A stretch of DNA of 64,000 nucleotides. Source: Rosa chinensis (lineage: Eukaryota > Streptophyta > Magnoliopsida > Rosales > Rosaceae). Of the stretch, positions 55,241-64,000 are shown piece by piece. Made by a program: the position numbers and the translations under genes. The notes beneath the pieces are model-generated. The model did no database searches. It had not been told where the DNA came from and saw nothing but the letters and a program-made list of their open reading frames with translations. Numbering within the stretch: the first letter of the stretch is position 1; each line of letters starts with the position of its first letter. The stretch lies in assembly GCF_002994745.2 (NCBI RefSeq), contig NC_037091.1, positions 14,880,501 to 14,944,500 of the forward strand. Direction: 5' to 3'.

Positions 55241-55275
55241 AACACACACACACACACACATATATATAATATTTT
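54915..55275 (+). repeat. Long (AT)n-rich microsatellite block
   Basis: Mostly TATATA with short GTGTGT and ACACAC islands. Confidence 0.9.
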
Positions 55276-55434
55276 ACGGGCCGGGCCGGGTTTTTGCGGG
55301 CTTTTGGCGGGCCGGTCCTCGGCCCACCGAGGCGAGCTTTTGCGGGTTTTTTGACGGGCCGGGCCGGGCTAAAAGCCCTCAGGGCCGGCGGGCCTCCATC
55401 GGCCCACTTGATCCGCAGGCTTTTTGATGAGGCC

Positions 55435-57430
55435 TATGTATAGTATTCAATTCAGAACGAGAACCTACTTCAGAATGAGAGTACTGGACTACTAGTCAGC
55501 TATTTATACAAGAGTGTCAAGTAGATGGCAAAATACACTTTTACCCTTAACACCTCCCCTCAAGCTGATGGGATGGAACCTAGCAACAGATTGCAGCATA
55601 TGAAAGAAGTAAGAAGAGAATAACCAAGAATGCTTGTTTCAAAAGGTCAACCAGGAGGAATAAGTGGCAGAGATGGACATAGCTTCACTGGATGAGAGGC
55701 CTGCCTACAATACAGTGTAGTTTTATTTGAATGTGTAGACATGAGCTGCTTGATGGGTTGATGCCTTGTAGACAATCTTCAAAATTCTTGTTCTTTAGAC
55801 ACAATTGAAGGGGCTGCTGTGGCAAAGAGTGAAGAACTTCCATTATTAGATAGACCAAGACCAGAAGGCAGAGCATTTTTTGACTCAAAAAGTGAACCTG
55901 AGCTAGTCCTCAATGGAGACCGATCCTTGGAAATAAGCTCAAAAGAAATGGTGGAAGTGGAAAACCCAGTTCCAGAAAGATTTGCCGAAGGCATTTTGGC
56001 TACTCGAAAGCTTCTGAAATGAGTTCAAAGTGACACCTGTGCAGTTTCATCTTTCTTCTCTCTCTTCTCGTCATTTTCAGTCTTCTCAATATTTCCGGTC
56101 TCCCCATTAGTTACAGTCTCGTTAGTATCTTTTTCCATAATACTTGCAACTGCTTGGACTGTGGCTGAGGCAGATGGAACCTGCACAATTGAACCACTGT
56201 TGCCTGCTCCTTCAATGAAGTTGATAGACCTGGGATGATCAGATGCAAGGTTGTTAGAGCTAAGAGAAGCCCCATTGTGAAACATTGTGAAATTTTGATT
56301 TCCAACATCGTTGCTCAACAAATTTTCAGAATTAGGTGCAGACTCTGGAATACCAATATTTGGGGTGAATGGAACATTTCTTGACAGTTTGGGGCAGCAG
56401 TAGGCACATTAAGAACTGAACTGGATATCATGTTGTTATGCGGTAACCCAAAATGTGTAGTGGAAATAGGTGATGGTGCATAATAATGATGAGCATTGAA
56501 ACCAAAAGATAATGTGTTGAAATGATTATAAGCAGGTATACCAGATAGCACACTAATATTGGTAACATTAGGCAAGAAACCATCATTTGATGCAGCATTA
56601 TGTAAAGCAGGTGCTATAGAACAATTACCAGTATACTGAGATGACAAGATTGCATGAGATGGTATTCCAGTACTTGAAATTCCATATTTCACAGTACGAG
56701 ATGAATTGTTACCGTAAGTGCTAGAATTGGAAGACATGGTATTTTGAGTTTGAAGCACCAATGTTTTTTCAAAATCTCTCTCAACAACCAATAATTGAGA
56801 TCGAAACTCTTCCATAGAGAAAAATTTGTCCATGGCTTTAATAACCACTTTGATGGTGTTATACTCAAGAGGCAGACCATTGAGAGCTAAGATGATAATG
56901 TCTTCATCAGGAAAATGCACACCTGTAAAAGCCAACTCGTCTCTAATAGATCTGACACGTTGAAGATACTTGTCTGTAGAATCATCATTTTTCTGTAATG
57001 TATGTAGATTGATCTTGAGTTGCATGACATTAAATCTTGAAACTGCACAATATTTGTTCCTGAAATTGAGTCAGGCCTCCCTTAAATTTCTACTGCCAAC
57101 TAAAGAGGACAATGCTTCACTAGATATAGTGGCAGATATAAAACTTAGCATTGCCTTATCATTTTTGTTCCATTCCATAAATTTCCTAGTAACTTCAGTA
57201 GTTATCCCATCTTCAGTAATCAAGAACTGAGGCGGAGATGGACACGTATCATCAATGTATCCCATTAAATGAAGACTTTGGAGCAAATTTTCCATTTGAA
57301 AGAACCATAGAATGTAAGTATTGTGATTAAGCCTCAGTGTAATCAAATTATGCATACCGGAAAGAACATAAATGATAGGAAATTGTGTATCTCTGTTCAT
57401 GATGAGAATGAGGATGAGCAAAATCAACAA
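55435..57430 (-). mobile_element. Internally deleted copia element, gag plus 3' end
   Basis: Minus strand. A 3' LTR start lies at 55552 (TGTTAAGGGTAAAAGTG) directly after the purine tract TTGAGGGGAGG (55553-55564), with a TATA-like TATAAATAGC near 55500. A Gag domain lies at 56025-57430. Protease, integrase and RT are missing, so a large internal deletion joins gag to the 3' end. No right-hand LTR was found up to 58.5 kb. Confidence 0.75.
56025..57430 (-). pseudogene. copia Gag of the deleted element
   Basis: The frame 57071-57430 reads LITLRLNHNTYILWFFQMEN, LMGYIDDTCPSPPQFL and AMLSFISATISSEALSSLVG. The frame 56315-57025 reads MQLKINLHTLQKNDDSTDKY and FPDEDIIILALNGLPLEYN. The frame 56025-56321 gives a Ser/Asn-rich tail. 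These are the blocks of copia Gag (UBN2/retrotran_gag type). Frameshifts separate them. Confidence 0.85.
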
Positions 57431-60414
57431 TAATGTGATTCCACAATAACCAAACCAACAGTAATCAAATCAATAGTAACACTGGAAGCTCTTCACATGA
57501 ATCTAAACCAAATGTAGACAGCATGTATTTAACACATCTCTAGCATCTTGAACACTCCTTTTCAATATATTTTCCTTGATCTATTGTTCTCATACAATGC
57601 TAGCAAAGTAACGCTATTAAGAACAATCAAAACCACAATCCAAAATTTCAAACAACTCTCTGCTGTGCAAATAGATCAAATATCACCAATTGATAAATTG
57701 TAGACCAAATTAGACATGGATGTCATAGTAATATCAATGCAAAACCATAACCGAGTGAATACCATCATAAGCCAGAAGCCGTGATGAAGAACCAATCGCA
57801 AAGAACTCAAAATTGAAGAAGTAGAAAGTGGAAGCAGAATCTATATCACGCAAGCGCTACAGCTCTAGATTGCTGCGTAGAATTTCCAGAAATGCATAGA
57901 AGAGGTAAATCCCTTACACTCGACGAACAAAATCAAAAGAGAAATAGTTGAGCTGAGAGAAGATCAAGAACGCACACCAAGTGTTCGATGAAATAACTAT
58001 AACAAAACTTCAAGAATCAACCGCAATTTCTTGTAGAAAACCACAATTGAACACTGAGTATGTAAAATCAAAGCTTCGAAGGTAACAATCACAGTAAATT
58101 TCAGCAACAATCTTCATCATCTTGTAAAACTATCTCTATTCTTTTCCTTGCCTTTTCTCAGCCTCCATCAAAATTCAATAACCCAGAATCGCATTCTACT
58201 CTTCCTCACACTCAGATAAGCTTTCACTCCTTTCTGTCCAAGCCGAGCAAACAAACAGAACTGCTACCGTTCCGTACAGTTTACAATAGTAGTTATAACT
58301 AGTTACTTGATCGATTGTGATTAGTACAGTATTAGCTAGTAGCATTTCGAGCTAATTGCAGTAGGGTTTATAATTTGCCATGTTAGAGCCTAAAATCTGC
58401 TAAACTCTTAGCTACAATCAATTAATCATAATTGGCTAGTCTAATGCATCTTCGTGATGACAATTTTATGACAATATGATTCAAGTAAAATCTCAACCCA
58501 AAAATCTTCTGAAAATTGTCAAAAGAAAAGGTCACCATAGCCAATTAACAACTTGACCATTTCAAATTTCACAATTATTAATCCTATTTGAAGTAGTTTA
58601 GGAACATTAGTCCTAGGACCAATATGATAATGACTAGCAATTCTCATGATGACAAGGATACCAATAGAACATTGCTCTGACAATCACTTTGCTTGTCATT
58701 TGCACATAAGAGAGTTGAGAATGATCAAGTGCAATACGTATCAATTAAGCTTCAAAATAGTATTGCCAATAGCAAGAAAGGTTCCAAAATGTAAAGCTTG
58801 CGCAGAGGTAGGAAGATATCAAATGCTTCAACAAGTTTAAAAAATCCATCGAGAATTTTGAGTATTGTCAGTTGGAACTTATCCTAAGAATTATTCTTTA
58901 CCAATAGTGAAATTATGTCATAGGATAATTAGAACAAAAAAATGATCTTGGCACATGGCAAGCCGAAACATGCAAATTAACCATGTCAAGGTCTTCTTTA
59001 TTGAAATTCTCCCATGACATAGAGAAATTTTATTCACACATTGCTAAATGATAGATACACATCTCTTACTAAATACACAACCTATTAACTTTAAAATAAA
59101 TATATTTTACTAGAAACACAACCCCAAACATCCTAAACTATCCTCATTCACAATACACAATATATTTTCATTAAATACATATCCTTTTTTTTTTTGTGCT
59201 GAAATAAATTGAGATAAATATCTTGTAAGAGACTACCTATTTTTTTCCTTATATAAGAGAGACTACCTATTGCATTGCTGCAGTTGAAAAAAAAAAAAAA
59301 CCCAAAGAATGGCATATTACACTAGAAGACTCAACATCAATTTCTCAATGGCTCAATGTGAGAGTTTCAGTAAATCACATGGTCATCACTAAAATTGATA
59401 CAACGACTGTTTTAATTGCTTTTCAGTTTTCATTTGTTGGGTTGAACATACTTAGACGCCAATGGGGAATTGCTTGTCATTGAGGACTTGACCAAGACAA
59501 TATTCAGATGCCAATTGTTGAGATTTGTGAACTACTGATGATGAAGTTGGAGTGAAACAAAACAATACATCACAAGAGTTTTTGAGGAATTTTTCAACGG
59601 TTTTCACTTGCTCTTGTTTGTCCATATCATTTGGACAGTTAATACATTTTTGAAACTAGATTGATAAGAAGGCTCGATCTTATGCATGCTAAATTATTGA
59701 GAATCAAATTCATGATATCCATCTGCGGTAGGCCTGGAAACAAAAACAAAAACAAAAACACTGCATATGTTTCTTAATTCCAACTATGTTTCTTTATTGT
59801 TAATATAAATATCTCTTTTGGTAATTTAACTTACCCATAAAATGTGATGTTGGGTGTGTGAAAAAAGAACTGTATATTTAGTATTTAGATGTATGTGAAT
59901 AAAATTTATCCATGTCATAATCTCATTTTTTTGATAAATCTTGATTTTCAGGACTTGTTCCAAGTGATGGAATGGACAAATCTCAACTCTATATTTTTTT
60001 GTTTTAACAAATTTCAGTGTCCGAAAACCAAGAAAACTATACCAAAATTTATGTTCAATATTTTTGAGCTCCGTCACGTGGAGTACATTCTATAAATGAT
60101 GATTTATCAATGCTGAGAATATGACATATGAAAATTTCAATAAACTAGGGCTTTAACATGGTTTGCCAATTTGGAAGTGTAATGATGGCATTCGTGGCAA
60201 TACTCTAAATATTGTCAACATGTTTTTCTTTTTTTAGTTTCACCATTGCTAAATATGAGTTTCAGTTCAGGATATTCTTATGGAGGATGGTCGAATTATT
60301 TTCACGAGGTTTAGGCAATATGTCCCCCTAGTTGTATTGTCTTATTTTAAATAATATTAATATAGGTGGGAGAAACAGTATCCCAACCTAACGACACCTT
60401 CTTTAAAGAAAAAG

Positions 60415-60469
<55 letters not shown>

Positions 60470-60950
60470 TTTCAAAATGTGCTTTATTTGACAGATCTTA
60501 AGAGGCTTTACCATCAAAACAGCCGCAATATGAATGCTGATTAACGCTTTCCACGCCTTTAGGCACACCTTAGGCATGCTTTTTATTACACTGCTAGGGA
60601 CTGAGTTGGTCCATCTTAAGAGTTGTGCACTTTTTGCTAGTTGATATATGTTAGAATACATAGATTTTGTGGAGACTCTTGTTATTATCTTAGGACATTT
60701 TCTTGATGCTTATGGTATTATGGGGTTCATGCTCTATGTCACCCCTTTGTATTCTGCAGTTTCATTAATCAAGATTTAAGAGCAGCTGCATCGGCCATTT
60801 AAAAAAAAAAAAAAAAACAAACAGAGCTATGATTGCATTTGCTATTGCTTCAGCTACAATAATTAGCTTATCCAAAAACATGTTTAAATGAAATTTCTAC
60901 TTGACTTTTTGTATTGATATTTGGTTATAGCTGACACATTTAAGGGGATG
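57431..60950. other. Long AT-rich spacer, nothing coding recognised
   Basis: No domain-bearing frame. An (AT)n run lies at 60425-60467. A stretch ending in poly-A at 60801-60817 (60490-60817) looks like the 3' end of a non-LTR or pseudogene transcript but has no recognised coding part. 59170-59290 holds a near-repeat of AGAGACTACCTAT about 40 bases apart. Confidence 0.5.
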
Positions 60951-61035
60951 TTCTACGGTGCTCCCGCGCACTGAATAGTTTCTAAACTACACCACACATG
61001 TCCTTCCACCTGTCTTCTTATCAAAAGCCAAAGTG

Positions 61036-62758
61036 GATTAAAGTTTGTTTAGTCCCTGTACTATGACGCTATCATCGTTTCAGTCCCTGATACTCTCAAT
61101 TAATCTAAAAAGTCTCTAACGTCACAATTTTTGCCTAATCGATACAATTCGTCCGATTGCTCAATTTGTAAGCTTATGTGGCAGCAAAATGTTGGCCAAC
61201 TTAGCTCCACATAAGCCTTTCCACTAGCGAAATGTCCATAATGTCCATGCCCTCTATTGCGGGTGTTTAAGCCGAACCCATAACCTAATCCTAAAACCAA
61301 CCCTAAAATTCAAATTCCAGTTCCTTGCTCTCCAACCCAGTCCTAACCCTGTAATCCAAAAGCCTAGATATGATCCCATCGAAATTCAAAAATCCAAAGC
61401 CAGATCCGGTCATGGCCTCCAGACCGACGCTGGGAATCGACTGAAGATCACAGGCCCACTCATCCTTTTTGTTGCTGCACGCATTGTCCTGTTCGGGTCC
61501 CACCCGCGAAGTCTCCACCAATCTCAACTCCTTCAAGCTCAACCTCCGGCTTCTCGACGCCGACAGCTTCGTATTGCTGAGACGAAGAAAATGGATACAA
61601 TGAAAGGTCAGATTGAGTCTGGAAATACAGTGGCGTTTTGCTTCCCGATTTGCAGCTTGAAGTTGGGTTTAGGATGGAGACGGGTCTGAGATTCGATTTG
61701 GTGGAGGAAGGATTGTGTTGAATTGAGACGGGAAACCCCAAACCTGGCTGACGACTCAGTTGATTCAGACTGAGTCCGGCCCGATTTGGAACAATTCTCA
61801 CCTATTCTTTGCGTTTTTTGACAGGTTCAACCATGAAAGGTGGGAAATCCAGAGTGGCGGCACCGAAACGGTTGGAAACAAAGTGAGTTTCTGCTTTATT
61901 TTCGTATGTTTTGTGTGAATTTGGCTGGAAATGGAGCGATTAGATCTGGATCGCATTAATTTTGTTTGTTTGTGCAGGTAGTTTGGATTTTGATTTTTTT
62001 TTCTTTTTGGGTGAATTTCAGCTGTTGTTCTTCATGCTTCGATATAGATTCTTAGGTATGGATATGCTTTTCTTTTATTTAATTTCATTGTATGCAACAC
62101 TAGATCTGCAGCAAATCGTTTTTGTTCTGAAAAATCTGTTATCTGTTGAGCAGCTATGGTGAAGAAGCTTATTTCCAATCCAGAGAGATTTTACGCTTTG
62201 GAGCTTCTGTTGTGGATGTGACGTTGTTTTTGATCCGGAGGTTATGTTTCCGATGGCTAAAGGAGGTTGGAGCTCATGGAAATCAGTTATTCGGTATGCG
62301 TAATTGTAAATTCATGAATGGGAAGATAGCAAGGAGTTTTAGGTTTGAATTGGGTTGAACAAGTGTTGGATAGTGGGGGTGGTTCTCATCAAGATTTTGG
62401 GTTTCATGATGCGGTGTAGGATCAAGGTTACGGCAACGCTTTTGAAGAACACAATACTGGGAGTTTAAATGGGAGAAATGGATGGGGTTTTTAGAGTGAA
62501 AAATTCACTCACTTTGGAGTTATTTTTTGGTGAAGAATGGGGGAAAATGCATGGAGGGTATATTGGACAATTTACAGATTACATGGCATGCAAAATGCTG
62601 AGGTGGTGTGGCTTCGAGTGTCACATCATCAAGTTAACGGAATGTTAAGGGGGTGTACTAGTTGGATGAAAATTGTGACGTTAGGAACTTTTTAGATTAA
62701 TTGAGAATGTCAGAGATTGAAACGCAAAAAAAAGTTAGGGACTAAACATAATTTAATC
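61036..62758. mobile_element. Mutator-like element (Pack-MULE type) with a host gene fragment
   Basis: Terminal inverted repeats of about 90 bp: left GATTAAAGTTTGTTTAGTCCC ... CTCAATTAATCTAAAAAGT ... CTAACGTCACAATTTT, and the same inverted ending at 62758. Length is about 1.72 kb, with no transposase. Flanks AAAAGCCAA (near 61023) and AAAAGCAAA (near 62764) agree at 8 of 9, which might be the target duplication if the ends reach a few bases further. Confidence 0.75.
61831..61880 (+). pseudogene. Captured first exon resembling plant HMGB genes
   Basis: ATG at 61831 reads MKGGKSRVAAPKRLETK then a GTGAGT donor. Plant HMGB1-type proteins start MKGGKSKxE.KR with an intron soon after. Downstream, around 62150-62360, there is an unassigned open stretch, but no HMG box. 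The call rests on 17 residues and is weak, though the position inside inverted repeats supports capture. Confidence 0.45.
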
Positions 62759-63009
62759 GAGAGAAAAGCAAATGAAAACCTATCAGACGGTTCTGGTGTA
62801 CCAAGCAATTAAAGTGCGGGAAGCGGTCACACTCTCCCAAAATTTAAAATTCAAAACCACTCCCTAGAATCTTCCGACTCTTCCCGCCCACACCTCACTC
62901 CGTTCTTTTCTCCGCTATCAATAATTCCCTTCCCCAAATTTAATTTCTGAGAGGGCCCTATTGCCATTGTTAGGGTTTCTGAATCAGAATCTCCCAAATT
63001 CTACACGCC

Positions 63010-63210
63010 ATGGCCACCAAGCGGAAGACGAGGTCGCTTTCGGCCTCGGCATCGTCTTCTGATTCGAAGAAGGGCGGGCAAACCGATCAGCAGCAGAGGT
63101 TAACCAGGAGAGCTGTTGGAGATGGTGACGGCCCGGAGCCCAAGTTCATCGGCCCACCGCTTCAAGACGACGACGCTCGCAAGCGATGGCCCAAGAGCTA
63201 CGCTGACAAG
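63010..63210 (+). CDS. Probable chromomethylase (CMT-type DNA methyltransferase), first exon
   Basis: Start MATKRKTRSLSASASSSDSK in a good plant context (GCCATGGCC), a basic Ser/Lys-rich region, then EPKFIGPPLQDDDARKRWP and KSYADK up to a GT donor at 63211. Chromomethylase 3-type enzymes have a similar start, MAPKRK..., followed by KF(I/L)G.P.PD.EAR..WP.RY before the BAH domain. They maintain CHG methylation in the nucleus. The BAH, chromo and methyltransferase parts would lie to the right. The 5' leader is CT-rich. A possible later exon at 63608-63670 (ASLQKNKGRLVFNGNED) was not assigned. Other nuclear proteins with basic N termini are possible. Confidence 0.5.
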
Positions 63211-64000
63211 GTCAAAACTTTCCTCCTCTCTCTATTTCTCGGTTACGTTTGGTTTCTCTGAAAATTTTTGGAAATCTTTCTGCAATTTTGTTTATGCGTG
63301 GTGATATTGTGGAATCTAATACTCCGAACAATGGTGTGCTAAGTTAACCACATAGTAGTGTTCATTGTGAAAGTCGAATTTACTTTTCGGTTTTGTTGAA
63401 TGAGCTTCTTTTTGTTCATGTTGGTTGATGATTGTATTTGCTCTATTTGAGGAAGGTGCTTGAGGTGTTTGTACTGGTAATTGCTTTCGTTTTCAGTATC
63501 GGAGTCATTCGATGATACTAGTGTGTTCAGTAGCCGTTACAATCCTGTCTTATATATAGTCAGTGCAACAATAAATTCTTAATGTGCCTTGTTGATGATG
63601 CTCCAGTGACGAAGCATCACTTCAGAAGAACAAAGGCCGATTGGTGTTCAATGGGAATGAGGATTTGTAGCTATAGCATTACTGTTTAATTTTCATGTTA
63701 ACACTTTCAAAGAGGTCCCAGTTTATATGATTACCCATTCTAGTATTAAGTATTATGTATTTGCTTCTAAATTCCTAATCCTTTAGTAACTTTTAGATAG
63801 CGAATTATACATTTAGTGATTACTTGTAAGTCTATTAGGGTCCTAGGGAACGAAGATAAAGATAACTCATTACCTGTTTTCTCATGTAGGTCCTCTATAA
63901 AGAAATTGTATGACAAACTATCCCCTTTTCATTTGTACCAGTCTCTATGATTTGGAGGACTTGGTACAACCTAATGTACGATATCTTGTTTGGACAATTG
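63211..64000 (+). other. Intron(s) of the probable chromomethylase gene
   Basis: AT-rich with T-rich stretches, as expected for plant introns. No BAH domain exon is recognisable before the window ends. Confidence 0.4.

Larger units (their letters stand above)
51866..55432. mobile_element. Composite repeat island bounded by GGGCC-rich blocks
   Basis: 51866-52085 and 55276-55430 are blocks of GGGCCGGGC / GCGGGCTTT words in repeated and inverted arrangement, a pattern seen at the ends of some hAT-type plant elements. Between them lie a 524-bp tandem array, an inverted copy of part of it, a GC-rich insert and long AC/AT microsatellites. Exact ends and target duplications could not be fixed by eye. 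Confidence 0.45.

Overview
The window is plant nuclear DNA: spliced genes with GT..AG introns, CACTA, Mutator, copia, gypsy and LINE elements, and long AT-rich spacers. It probably comes from the rose family. The main reason is a T2 ribonuclease of S-RNase type lying within about 30 kb of F-box genes of the SFB/SLF/SFBB style. Species and chromosome cannot be read from the sequence, and the family assignment is inference.

Layout: 1-6.5 kb is a decayed Ty1/copia element on the minus strand. 9.1-15.0 kb is duplicate copy A of an F-box + cyclic phosphodiesterase (CPDase) unit, broken by two LTR-type insertions with 5-bp target duplications, a third insertion and a LINE. 18.1-18.9 kb is the T2 RNase. 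19.0-20.1 kb is a Mutator-like element with a host gene fragment. 20.3-23.9 kb is a CACTA-like element holding an intron-containing class IV histone deacetylase pseudogene. 24.2-26.9 kb holds repeats with Mutator-like ends. 27.1-48.5 kb is one LINE split by three later insertions: an outer CACTA (27870-36850) that contains an inner CACTA (30612-34940), and a Tat-type Ty3/gypsy element (38976-47350). Both CACTAs carry pieces of unrelated host genes. 48.5-51.7 kb is copy B of the F-box + CPDase unit, much better preserved. 51.9-55.4 kb is a 524-bp tandem array, a broken palindrome and microsatellites between GGGCC-rich blocks. 55.4-57.4 kb is a deleted copia element. 61.0-62.8 kb is a second gene-carrying Mutator-like element. 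At 63.0 kb the first exon of a probable chromomethylase gene starts and runs out of the window.

How the genes could work together: in S-RNase self-incompatibility the style RNase is the female determinant and pollen F-box proteins target it for ubiquitination. Here the RNase has a one-base frameshift, F-box copy A is destroyed and F-box copy B has a late premature stop, so if this is an S locus or a paralogue of it, it looks decayed. The unexpected part is the CPDase exon set directly downstream of the F-box exon in both copies, joined in phase by a short intron with good splice sites. RNase T2 enzymes release 2',3'-cyclic phosphates and CPDases open such rings, so the neighbours are biochemically related. 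Whether that matters is a hypothesis.
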